DNA from: Eutreptiella sp. 'Long Island Sound 2002'
Taxonomy: Eukaryota > Euglenozoa > Euglenophyceae > Eutreptiales > Eutreptiaceae
NCBI GenBank assembly: GCA_964036045.1
Contig: OZ038381.1
Coordinates: 119,718,843-119,782,842, forward strand
Length of the DNA: 64,000 bases
Direction of reading: 5' to 3'
Every line of letters starts with the position of its first letter. Position 1 is the first letter of the stretch. This document shows, piece by piece, positions 54,607 through 64,000 of the stretch. A program made the translations under genes and the position numbers. The notes beneath the pieces are model-generated. The model ran no database searches and was not told the DNA's origin. It saw only the letters and a list, made by a program, of their open reading frames with translations.

Positions 54607-55926
54607 ACCGAGAATGACGCCTACTTCGTGCGGACGTGCGTGGAGGAAGTGGAGAACGCCGAGTATGCAACCCCACAGAAGCCCCTTCCCTCCATGAGGG
54701 GAGAGGAGCCCGTGGACGAAGAGTCGGACCCCTGATCCATGCTGAGGGAGTACGTGGACTCCAAGAGGAGATTGGTGGCAAAAAAGCTATGCTACGCTAA
54801 GCCTACCCACCGCTCATGGCCCTTCAAGCAAGGGTCTATGGGAGATATCTCCCAACTGAAGGAGGACCTTGAACATAAGATCATGACCTAGCAACGGGAG
54901 GTGGCTCTAAAGCTCACGAGGAGCGTATGGGGTGCCCATGTGAGGACCCCTGAGGAAGATGAACTGTCAGAGGAATGCGTCTGCGAACCCCCTTGAGCGT
55001 GCCTATGCTGTCAACGGCCACCTGAGACTGTGGAACGGGACCTCTTATTGACGTGTATTGATAGGCCCCTGGATCTCGGCCACTTTGGGTCTTTCTTTGG
55101 GGAAGAGCTGGTTGCCTTTCAATCCCATTTTGATACTGTTTTTGGAGTCATAGTGAGTACTCCTTAGAGAGTCATTGTGAGAGCAAGGATGCACAAGAGA
55201 ATCCGTACTACCACGCTTTGACGAAATGTTCTAGGAGCGTTGCTCACCCTATGACACAATGTGGTGTCCTAAGAGACAAAGAGAGGGCAAACAAGGCAAT
55301 ATCTTAGGTTATTACACATGTAAACGTACGTAAGTACCAAACCATGTGCTAAGACTAGCTTTTTAGGAAAGATCATACTAAATCAGGGCATCACAGGCCC
55401 TGTGACCTGAGATTCAGGTCGTCGACGACTGTTCTCGACGAGAACTGTCCTATGGTTCACAGGTCTAAGTCAGTTCTGGGTCATAACAAGGTCAAACAAG
55501 TCAAACAAAGTCAAAAACATGTTGAGAACATGGTTGAAACTTGAAACATGGGTCTCCCCCCAGGCGCTGGCCTAAGTGCCTTAGGGCAATCCGGCGCCAT
55601 ATGATATTGTTTCTAAAAACCTACAGACATATACTTAATATTCACCATAGGGGAGGGAGCGGCCGTCGCTGCAGGCCGTCTGGAGAAACTTGGCAACATA
55701 GTGCATTTGTATGAAACGTGTCATAAAATACAGTAAGCGTGCATCATAACTCCTTAATAATTGATATCAAAACAGCTTTTCTGTAGCTTTCATGAAAATG
55801 ACCGCGACAACTGGCGCCCGCTGCCGCGCCGCTGTTGGTTGGAACTACTTTGAAGGTTCAATGAACCTTCAAATACATTGGAAACGTCAAAAACCTTAAA
55901 ACAGTGACTAAAATAACTTATTCCAG

Positions 55927-56028
55927 GCCAAGCTGGAGCTATGTCCTGCTACTGTACACCAGATGGCATCTGCACTGGAGTGTCAGCGTTCTCCTGGAGC
56001 TTTCATGGCTTCCAACGAGATACTTTGA
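55927..56028 (+). other. Possible captured terminal exon, unit 1
   Basis: After ATAACTTATTCCAG, which looks like a splice acceptor, a 33-codon frame begins AKLELCPATVHQMASALE and ends ASNEIL then TGA. In unit 2 the same frame (58760-58861) follows TAACTTTTTGCAG and is open with the same stop. Several of the changes are amino-acid changes, so conservation is not proven. Confidence 0.35.
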
Positions 56029-56444
56029 CCTATCAAAATGCACCTGCATATGAGGGCAAGGACCCATATGCATCACCCCCCTCCTTAGAAGGTTTCTATG
56101 AGTTTTGTCTAGAGAAACCTCTAAGGGGTAAAAGTAACTTATGCTTTGCCCTATTTGCCTTTCCTGCTTCAGTGCTTCAAAAAACACCCATGCTAAAAAA
56201 ACAGTTTCCCTGGGCAAGAAGACATAAGCAAAAGATAGAACTATGAAATCACTTTGGTGCAAGTAAAATGTGTTGTTCAAACAACTTTAAAAATAAGTAG
56301 AGTACAACCAGACAATGGCAAGAATCACCAGTAAACAGAAGTATTTACAACATATACTCCTGAATATGTATCACTGGGACTCTGGCAAGACTTGCTGGAC
56401 TGGCAAGGGGCTTCAAAAAATAAGACAATATAGATTAGGCAGGG

Positions 56445-57110
56445 TTAGCCACTCTCAGAGCCAATGGCGCTCGAATAATTCTTGAAGAACTCATGCATCT
56501 CCTTGTCGAACTTCTCCAGCTCCTTGGCTGTGAGCGGACGACAGTCTTTTCTGCGTGACGTCGTCAGTTGACGACAGCTACTTTCGCTGCAGCTGTCCCA
56601 CATCTCAAATTCTTGGTGCCCTTGTTGTTGGGCTTCATAAAAATCAATTGCTTGTTGGAACTCATTAGGGGCATACTCCCGCCATTGGATTGGGCTGGTT
56701 TCTGGCCCATGTTCGTCGCTGGATGTCGCTGACGAACTTGACGCAAAATATTCGGCGATCTCCGCCGCTTCTGAACCAGAGTAAGAGGCCCACCAAGCCT
56801 CATTGTCTTGGTCGTGATCAACTTCTTGATTCTCTTGAAGTTCTGGATACTACTCCTCAGTCCAAGTACTTGAGGAGGAGGTGGAGGTTGTGGAGGACAT
56901 CCCTTGCTATACTGTCGCTCCAGGCCTTCCCAGGCCACGCCAGGCTGTGGACTGGTTGATCTGCAGTCCAATATTGGGCTTGGTGAAGAACTTGTGCTCC
57001 TTGGATTTGCTCTTTCCAATGGCCTGTGCTAAGGGTCCACAAACTTTGAAGAACACAAAGAACTACAAGTTCTGCTGCAGAGCTGCATCAACTCTAGAAC
57101 AGTTTTGACT
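56445..57110 (-). pseudogene. Minus-strand acidic protein gene remnant, unit 1
   Basis: One minus frame runs from about 57110 (NCSRVDAAL) through FTKPNIGLQINQSTAW, a TAG near 56909, then ATG at 56900 (MSSTTSTSSSSTWTEE), a TAG at 56852-56850, and on to TAA at 56445. The second part is acidic and Ser-rich with NEAWWASYSGSEAAEIAEYF and ends in a helix LTAKELEKFDKEMHEFF. It is not recognised. Unit 2 keeps the same frame with stops at the same two places. Confidence 0.45.
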
Positions 57111-57552
57111 CGTATTGATAGGCTGCTGGGTGTTGGCCACTTCGAGCCTCTCTATGGGGAAGAGCTGGACCCTGCTATGTTTCAGGAAAATCAACGTGAG
57201 AGCAGCAGCTACACCCTGGATGTCCTGAAAGACCGACTCCGGACTCGAGACGCTGTGGAAACTACTCCTTGGGGAGACGAGTACGCGGTGTCAGGCATGG
57301 CAGGGGGAGTTGCCCCGAAATCCCCCTGCCATGTACCTAGTCCTGATGTAGTCTGAGAGTGTGGGCTATCCGAGCTACCCAGCTCTATACACTCTGATGA
57401 CAAAACCGAGAATGACGCCTACTTCATGCAGACGTGCCGCGGAGTAGGTGGAGCAAGCCGAGTACGCAACCGCACAGAAGCCCCTTCCCTCCATGAGGGG
57501 AGAGGAGCCCGTGGACGAAGGGTTGGACCCCTGATCCAGGCTGAGGGAGTAT

Positions 57553-58020
57553 GTGGACTCCAAGAGGAGACTGGTGGCAAAGAAGCTATGCTACGCTAAG
57601 CCTACCCGCCGCTCATGGCCGTTGAAGCAAGGCTCTATGGGAGATATCTCTCAACTGAAGGAGGACCTTGAACAGAATATCATGACCTCGCAACGGGAGG
57701 TGGCTCTAAAGCTCACGAGGAGCGTATGGGGTGCCCATGTGAGGACCCCTGAGGAAGATGAACTGTCAGAGGAATGCGTCTGCGAACCCCCTCGAGCGTG
57801 CTTATGCTGTCACCGGCCACCTGATACTGTGGAACGGGACCTCCCATTGACGCGTATTGATAGGCCCCTGGATCTTGGCCACTTTAAGTTCCTCTATGGG
57901 GAAGAGCTGGTGGTCTTTCAATCCCATTTTGATACTGTTTTTGGCGTCATAGTGAGTACTCTGTTGAGACTCATTGTGAGAGCAAGCATGCACAAGAGAA
58001 TCCGTACTACCACGCTTTGA
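57553..58020 (+). pseudogene. Pol linker before RT, best-preserved copy (unit 2)
   Basis: A 155-codon frame has ISQLKEDLEQNIMTSQREV, WGAHVRTPEEDELSEE, a Cys cluster CLCCHRPPD, then TRIDRPLDLGHFKFLYGEE and FQSHFDTVFG. The last motif is what precedes RT block 1 in gypsy polyproteins (F-x-x-V-F). RT is absent: the sequence turns into unrelated AT-rich DNA within about 80 bases in all three units. Confidence 0.5.
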
Positions 58021-59278
58021 CAAATTGTTGTGGGGGCTTTGCTCGCCCCATGACACCATTGTTGTCCTAAAAGACAAAGACAGGGCAAAGAAGGCAATAT
58101 CTTAGGTTAATACACATGTCAACATACCTGAGTACCAAGCCATGTGCTAACGCTACCCTTTCTGAAAAAATCATACTACATCAGGGCACCACAGGCCCTG
58201 TGACCAGAGATTCAGGTTGTCGACGACTGTTGTCGAACAGAACTGTCCTATGATCCACAGGTCTAAGTCAGTCCTCGGTCATAATAAGGTCAAAAAAGTC
58301 AAACAAAGTCAAAAACATGTTGAAAACATGGTTGAAACTTGAAACATGGGTCTCCCCCCAGGCGCCAGCCTAAGGGCCTTAGGGCAATCTGGGGCCATAT
58401 GATATGTTTTCGAAAACCTACAGACATATACTTAATATTCCCCATAGGGGAGGGAACGGCCGTCGCTGGAGGCTGTCTGGAGAAACTTGGCAACATAGTG
58501 CATTTGTATGAAAGGTGTCAGAAAAAATAGTAAACCTGCATCATAACTCATTAATATTTGATATAAAAACAGGTTTTCTGTAGCTCTTACGCACTTTCAC
58601 GACATTTGTCGTCAAGAAAAGAATGTCGTAAAAATGAACGCGACGACTGGCGCCTGCTGCCGCGCCGTCGGTTCTAATTACTTTGAAGGTTCAATGAACC
58701 TGCACATACATGGCAAACTTCAAAAAGGTTAAAATGGTGACTAAAATAACTTTTTGCAGGCCAAGCTGGAGCAATTTACTGCTACTGTACACCAGATGGC
58801 ATCTGCACTGGAGTGCCAGCGTTCTCCTGGTGCTCTCGTGGCTTCCAACGAGATACTTTGACCTACTAAAATGGACCTGCATATGCGGGCAAGGACCAAT
58901 ATGCATCACCCCCCTCCTTAAAAGGTTTCTATCATCTTTGTTTAGAGAAACCTCTAAGGGGTAAAAGTAACTCATGCTTTGCCCTATTTGCCTTTCCTGC
59001 TTCAGTGTTCCAAAAATCACCCTTCCTGAAAAAACAGTGTCCCTGGGCAAGAAGACATAAGCAAAAGACAGAACTATGAAATCACTTTGGTGCAAGTAAA
59101 ATGTGTGGTTCAAAAAACCTTAAAAATAAGTGGAGTACAACCAGACAATGGCAAGAATCGCCGGAAAGCAGAGGTATTTACAACATATACTCCTGAATAT
59201 ATATCACTGGGACTCTGGCGGGACTGGCAGGACTGGCAAAGGGCTTGGCAAAATCAGACAATATAGAATAGGCAGGGT

Positions 59279-59940
59279 TAGCCACTCTCAGAGCCAATGG
59301 GGCTCCTATAATTCTTGAAAGAAATCATGCATCTCCTTGTCAAACTTCTCCAGCTCCTTGGCTGTGAGTGGACGACGGTCTCCTCTGCGTGACGTCGTCG
59401 TCTGGCGACAGCTACCTTCGCTGGAGCTCCCTCACATCTTGAATTGTTGGTGCCCTTGGGCTTCATAAAAATCAATTGCTTGTTCGAAGTCATTGACGGT
59501 ATAGTCCCACCATTGGATTGGGCTGGTTTCTGGCCCATGGTTGTCGCCTGATGTCGCTGACGAACTTGACGCAAAGTGTTCGGGGATCTCCGCCGCTTGT
59601 GAACCAGAGTAAGAGGCCCACCAAGCCTCATTGTCTAGGACATGATCAACTTCTTGATTCTCTTGAAGTTCTTGATGCTACTCCTCAGTCCAAGTACTTG
59701 AGGAGGAGGTGGAGGTTGTGGAGGACATACCTGGTTATACTGTCCCTCCAGGCCTCCCCAGGCCACACCAGGCTGTCGACTGGTTGATCTGCAGTCCGAT
59801 CCTGGGCTTCGTGAACAAATCCAGCTCCTTGGATTGGCTTATTCCAATGGCTTGTGCCAAGGGTTGATAAACCTTGAAGCACACAAAGAACTCCAAGTTC
59901 TCCTCCAGAGCTGCATCGACTCTAGAACAATTTCGACGCG
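59279..59940 (-). pseudogene. Minus-strand acidic protein gene remnant, unit 2
   Basis: It is the counterpart of 56445-57110. It has the same start MSSTTSTSSSSTWTEE (ATG at 59728) and the same TAG (59680-59678). The upstream stop is TAA here and TAG in unit 1. A further TGA falls near 59433. Confidence 0.45.
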
Positions 59941-60098
59941 TATTGATAGGCCGCTGGATGTTGGCCACTTTGAGTCTCCCTATGGGGAAGAGCTGGACCC
60001 TGCCTCGGTTCGGGAAATTCAATGTGAGAGCAGCAGCTACACCCTGGATGTCCTGAAAGACCGACTCCGGCCTTGAGACGCTGTGGAAACTACTCCTT
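59738..60098. repeat. Left 361-bp direct repeat flanking the 528-codon insert
   Basis: It starts TACTGTCCCTCC and ends AACTACTCCTT. It equals 62491-62851 in length (361 bases) with about 11 differences. Both share features not found in units 1 and 2, such as GGCCTTGAGACGC, so they derive from one another. Confidence 0.85.
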
Positions 60099-60292
60099 TT
60101 CAATTAAAACCCGCGGGTGGATCGCGCGCGCAGCGCCTGCAACATCGCAAACAATACACCACATCGTCCTTCACTGGGGTTTTCCGGGTTTTACCCACGT
60201 GAAATCGCCCTGAACGACTAATTATCTCTGGTTCAATTTTGGCGCGCCTACGCGGGGCTGCAGCGACGCAGGGATAATTTCTGGAGTTATTA

Positions 60293-61879
60293 ATGCAGAC
60301 TGTGGCGCTGCAGTCTGCACAAATCAACGCGCTGCTTACTTGGGAGCTGTCCTCTATTTACACGTCCGCGCTAGCTCGGCGTGTTTCCCTTTTTCTTCGT
60401 CCTCCACAGGAGTCTTGGGCATCACGCCATGATGCTACAGCACCTAGCGGACACTGGTTCATCCCGGGATGGGACGAAGACATTCAACTCGCAACGTACG
60501 GGGACGAAGGCCTGTGCCAGACTGCCTACGTGAGCCAAGGGTTCAAATACTTCCCACATGTGTATATGCCCGCTACCAACGATTGGACTACGGACGGGAC
60601 GGACCAGTCGCATGCCTATGCTCCTGCAGCAAGTTCTGATGAGGCTATAGGGCATGAGCTACCACTACAAGGACCGGTAAACGAGCAAGAGAGCCCTACC
60701 GGTGAGTCTGCCTTGACATTACCATGGTGCCACAATCCGTACGCGCCGGGCTCTGCAGTGGCCCACGGGGACTCCGCGGAGCAACATTTTGACTACGATA
60801 ACTCTCCTGTAAAGATTCGGGTGCACCCAGCTTCTATTGCCGAGACCAACAATACGCCAGCCGTCTCCACCTGTGAGCCCCCGCCGGGCTCATCTGTGTG
60901 CGGCGGTGTCACAAATGCCCCCGACGCTGGCCATCAGCGACTCAGTACCAGTGCCGCCGCTGCCACCCAATTACCCAAGTGCTGTTCCCAGGACAAGGAG
61001 TCTGAGACCGAATCTATCTTTGGATCAGCCTTTGCGTCTGCAAATTACTGGTCGTCGCTGGACGCTACAAACGCCCTTGCTACAGCTCGACAAGATACGA
61101 CCGTCTCTGAAGCTGGTGAATCTGAGCACGAGATTGACCGTGAGTCCCTTCCTGCACCCGTAACCTGTGGGGCGACGTTCGACGGCGATACAACCGCCCA
61201 GGGACATTGGTACCCAGCGCGGACTAAGCGTTGCAGACGGTTCACGCCCACGTGTACGAGGGAACACTTCGGCACTCAAATTCCTAGAGATGTTCCTACA
61301 CACGCCCGGTTTCATCGGCGGCACTATTGCGCTGCGAAGAAAGTGCGAGCTCAACGTGTACGCGTAACGGTGTATGGCACGGTCCCTCCGCTGAATCGAG
61401 ACGTATGGGGACAAGCCTCCACGCTTCTCCCTGACGACAGTACACTTGAACCTACGCGATGCCCTCATTCTGCAGAATCCGGCGATACCCCTCCTCTTTC
61501 CGACAACAATTCTGAAACGAGCTCAGGAGTACATGGCCGTTTCTGGGATACCGATTCTTTGGCCTCATCCATGAGGAGCGCTCACTCCCTCGCTAAGGGG
61601 GGGTCGGCTAATGGCTATTCATTTTTTGGGCAATCGTGTGCAACATCGGTGTTGGAGGACTTGGACTGGCTAGATGATGCCTGTTTTTCTGCCCACCGCC
61701 ACTTATGTAACGACACCATTGTGAAGGGGCACGGCTATCAAACTACCTGCAGCTATCAAAAGTGCGACTGCAACTTTCTTTGGCGCCGTGTGCAAGGCAT
61801 TGAGCGCAGCGCTATCTGCTGCCCTCGTTGGCATGACCGGCAGGGAGACAAACGTTCTACCATGCTCTCCTCTTTGTGA
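60293..61879 (+). CDS. Uncharacterised 528-residue protein
   Basis: ATG at 60293 follows a 194-base leader and the frame is fully open. The N-terminal 30 residues are mildly hydrophobic (INALLTWELSSIYTSALA). Residues 50-95 look folded and aromatic (HWFIPGWDEDIQLATYG, FKYFPHVYMPATNDW). The middle, about 100-290, is acidic, Ser/Thr-rich and probably disordered. About 300-365 is basic (RTKRCRRFTPTCTREHFG, RRHYCAAKKVRAQRV). The C-terminus is Cys/His-rich (CSYQKCDCNFLWRR, CCPRWHD) and might bind zinc. I recognise no family. It is by far the most intact ORF outside G2. Confidence 0.55.
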   Translation: MQTVALQSAQINALLTWELSSIYTSALARRVSLFLRPPQESWASRHDATAPSGHWFIPGWDEDIQLATYGDEGLCQTAYVSQGFKYFPHVYMPATNDWTTDGTDQSHAYAPAASSDEAIGHELPLQGPVNEQESPTGESALTLPWCHNPYAPGSAVAHGDSAEQHFDYDNSPVKIRVHPASIAETNNTPAVSTCEPPPGSSVCGGVTNAPDAGHQRLSTSAAAATQLPKCCSQDKESETESIFGSAFASANYWSSLDATNALATARQDTTVSEAGESEHEIDRESLPAPVTCGATFDGDTTAQGHWYPARTKRCRRFTPTCTREHFGTQIPRDVPTHARFHRRHYCAAKKVRAQRVRVTVYGTVPPLNRDVWGQASTLLPDDSTLEPTRCPHSAESGDTPPLSDNNSETSSGVHGRFWDTDSLASSMRSAHSLAKGGSANGYSFFGQSCATSVLEDLDWLDDACFSAHRHLCNDTIVKGHGYQTTCSYQKCDCNFLWRRVQGIERSAICCPRWHDRQGDKRSTMLSSL

Positions 61880-62490
61880 TTCATCTTTTGCCAGCGCAAG
61901 GTTTCGGAAACCACTCGACTTTCTGCTACTTGGTGCTATTCTGCTGGTATTTCTCAGCTTCTCTGCACATTGATGTGCCTTGATGTCTTATCTTGTCTAC
62001 CGTGCTGCAATGTGCCTTTGTCCTTTTCCCCTAGGGCCGAAAGCAAGGCTTTTTGCAAACTGCAGAGTGGACAGGAAAACCAACCAACCTTTGGTGCAGA
62101 GACTCTGTGCCTACATCCATCTATTTTTGTAAAGTCCTTTTAATTTTCCACAGGTCCTCACTCCTTTCACTTCATTGACAGACCACATGCTACACCACCA
62201 ACACAACAGACAACACACACCAGCACACTTCTTCACTGAATTCCCACGTACAGAAAGTACACACATAACCAACACCACACACACACCAGTGCACACAGCA
62301 GACCACACGACATCTAGGCGAGTTCCATTTGGGTCTCTGACCCTGAATTCTGCTCCGGGGTCCTCAAACCTTTACTTCTCTGACCTGTGTCCATTTCACA
62401 GCTACAACTAACGTCTGTAAATTTCTGGACGTCTTCCTTAGGGGGACGTCAGCCCGTGAACAAGTTGATGCGGTTAAGAACATTAAAAAA
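61880..62490 (+). other. 3' untranslated region of the insert
   Basis: Non-coding: a hydrophobic short frame just after the stop (61900-61970) is probably chance. CAC-rich sequence fills 62190-62310. A pair GGACGTC...GGACGTC near 62430-62450 can form a small hairpin about 40 bases before the A tail, a layout common at LINE/SINE 3' ends. Confidence 0.4.
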
Positions 62491-62851
62491 TACTGTCGCT
62501 CCAGGCCTTCCCAGGCCACACCAGGCTGTCGACTGGTTGATCGGCAGTCTGATAATGGGCTTCGTGCACAAATCGAGCTCCTTGGATTGGCTTATTCCAA
62601 TGGCTTGTGCCAAGGGTCGATAAACCTTGAAGCACACAAAGAACTCCAAGTTCTCCTCCAGAGCTGCATCGACTCTAGAACAATTTCGACGCGTATTGAT
62701 AGGCCGCTGGATGTTGGCCACTTTGAGTCTCCTTATGGGGAAGAGCTGGACCCTGCCTCGGTTCGGGAAATTCAATGTGAGAGCAGCGGCTACACCCTGG
62801 ATGTCCTGAAAGACCGACTCCGGCCTTGAGACGCTGTGGAAACTACTCCTT
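62491..62851. repeat. Right 361-bp direct repeat flanking the insert
   Basis: It starts TACTGTCGCTCC directly after the A tail and ends AACTACTCCTT, then continues into unit 3 sequence that matches the corresponding place in units 1 and 2. Confidence 0.85.
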
Positions 62852-64000
62852 GGGGAGACAAGTACGCGGTGTCTGACGCTTTTGCCCCTAACCCCCCCTG
62901 CCATGTACCTAGTCCTGATGTAGTCTCAGAGTGTGGGCTATCCGAGCTACCCAGCTCGATACACGCTGATGACAAAACCGAGCATGACCCCTTTTTCGTG
63001 CAAACGTGCGTGGAGTAGGTGGAGAACGCCGAGTACACAACCCCACAGAAGCCCCTTCTCCCTCTCCCTGAGGGGAGACAAACCCCTGGACGAAGGGTTG
63101 GACCCCTGATCCAGGCTGAGGGAGTACGTGAACTCGAAGAGGAGATTCGTGGCGAAAAATGTATGCTACGCTAAGGCTACCCACGGCTCATGGCCGTTGA
63201 AGCAAGGGTCTACCGGAGATATCTCCCAACCGAAGGAGGACCTTGACCAGAAGAACACCACCTAGCAACGGGGGGTGGATCTAATGCTCATGAGCAGCGC
63301 ATAGGGTGCCCATGTGAAGACCCCTGAGGAAGACAAACTCTCAGAGGAATGCGTCTGCAAACCCCCTCGAGAGTACCTATGCTGTCACTGGCCACATGCG
63401 ACTGTGGAACGGGACCTTCCATTGACACGTATTGATATGCCCCTGGATCTTGGCCACTTTGGGTCTCTCTATGGGGAAGAGCTGGTTGTCTTTCAACCCC
63501 ATTTCAATCCAATTAGTTTTTGGAGTCATAGTGAGTACTCTTTTTAGAGTCATTGTGAGAGCAAGCATGCACAAGAGAGTCCGCACTACCACGCTTTGAC
63601 AAATTGTTCTATAACCTTTGCTTGCCCCATGACACAATCTGATGTCCCAGGAGACAAAGACAGGGCAAACAAGGCAATATCCGAGGTTAATACAGATGTA
63701 AACATACCTAAGTACCAAACCAGGTGCTAAGGCTAGCTTTTAGGGAAAGATCATACTAAATCAGGGCACCACAGGCCCTGTGACCTGAGATTTGGGTCGT
63801 CCACGGCTGTTGTCGACCAGAACTGTCCTATGGTCAACAGGTCTAAGTCAGTTCTGGGTCATAACAAGGTCAAACAAGTCAAATAAAGTGAAAAGCATGT
63901 TGAAAACATGGTTAAAACTTGAAACATGGGTCTCCCCCCAGGGCGCCAGCCTAGGGGCCTTAGGGCAATCTGGTGCCATATGATATGATTTCCCAAAAGC

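Larger units (their letters stand above)
54376..57164 (+). repeat. Tandem unit 1 (2789 bases)
   Basis: This is the first of three head-to-tail units anchored on CTGGACCCTGC at 54376, 57165 and 59993. It holds the rest of the element B pol linker with stops (to about 55220, ending FDTVFGVIV, the point just before RT). It then has a non-coding stretch with GGTCTAAGTCAGTTCTGGG and AAGTCAAACAAAGTC repeats (55380-55900), a possible exon (55927-56028) and a minus-strand gene remnant (56445-57110). Confidence 0.8.
57165..59992 (+). repeat. Tandem unit 2 (2828 bases)
   Basis: Second unit, same order of contents as unit 1. Its pol-linker frame at 57553-58020 is the best kept of the three. Confidence 0.8.
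60099..62490 (+). mobile_element. A-tailed 2.39-kb insert with a 528-codon ORF
   Basis: The insert begins TTCAATTAAAACCCGCGGG and ends GTTAAGAACATTAAAAAA, an A-rich 3' end as left by target-primed retrotransposition. It is bounded exactly by two copies of the 361-base target segment. It has no LTRs or terminal inverted repeats. It could be a non-autonomous LINE, a retrocopy of a cellular or viral mRNA, or a new element type. Confidence 0.6.
59993..64000 (+). repeat. Tandem unit 3, interrupted and running off the window
   Basis: It begins at 59993, is split after 60098 by the 2.39-kb insert, and resumes at 62852 (GGGGAGACAAGTACGCGG). It carries the pol linker again (63000-63540, with stops) and the AAGTCAAATAAAGTG region at 63870 to the window end. 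No gene in 63600-64000. Confidence 0.75.

Noticed and set aside
1508-58020. Reassigned stop codons (TAG/TAA/TGA as sense), given many single in-frame stops
   Set aside because: Where the lost residue can be inferred it is not consistent: TAG replaces Trp in OTU copy 2, TGA replaces Trp in G2. G2 keeps long frames ending in normal stops. Point-mutation decay explains it better.

Overview
The window is eukaryotic nuclear DNA made almost entirely of nested transposable elements. I see no rRNA gene, CRISPR array, bacterial operon or recognisable single-copy host gene. Very long GC-rich LINEs, Ty3/gypsy elements with unusual extra domains, and protein style suggest a unicellular alga; dinoflagellate-like is my best guess, held weakly. 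The tRNA primer site of two elements (TGGTAGCAGNGGC) fits an initiator-Met tRNA ending CTCTGCTACCA, which is not the usual land-plant form.

Layout. (1) 1-16195, plus strand: a giant purine-rich non-LTR retrotransposon (LINE-A; its 5' end is outside the window). It carries three degenerate OTU-like domains, uncharacterised charged ORFs, an APE-type endonuclease, a missing reverse transcriptase, an RNase H ORF, a downstream coiled-coil ORF and a 3-kb 3' UTR. (2) 16196 to about 35060 or beyond, minus strand: an old gypsy element (G1; gag, RT and RNase H recognisable). It has been hit by LINE-A, by a coding-poor LTR element (18150-24954, TSD CAAGC), and by a 5'-truncated LINE-B (28684-32040) that sits between two 1.78-kb direct repeats. 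(3) About 35.1-37.3 kb: a small non-retroelement-looking island with a dUTPase gene, an antisense RING-like ORF, a repeat-bearing ORF and a tRNA-derived SINE candidate. (4) 37.7-64.0 kb, plus strand: element B, a gag-protease element with no RT. Its gag is split by a complete 13.2-kb gypsy chromovirus G2 on the minus strand (38741-51934, TSD GAATT, 2.37-kb LTRs, gag-TAG-pol, chromodomain). The 3' part of B is repeated in tandem (2.8-kb period, three units). Unit 3 is split by a 2.39-kb A-tailed insert with an intact 528-codon ORF of unknown function, flanked by 361-bp direct repeats.

How the parts relate. The insertions give a relative order: G1 and B are the oldest substrates; the CAAGC element (LTRs visibly diverged), both LINEs, G2 and the 528-codon insert are later. 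Two independent insertions, LINE-B and the 528-codon insert, are bracketed by long equal-length direct repeats (1.78 kb and 361 bp), which read like extreme target-site duplications. That recurring pattern, the RT-less elements, the OTU array and the DIRS-like module between protease and RT are the most unusual signals. All identifications come from reading the sequence; no database search was done.
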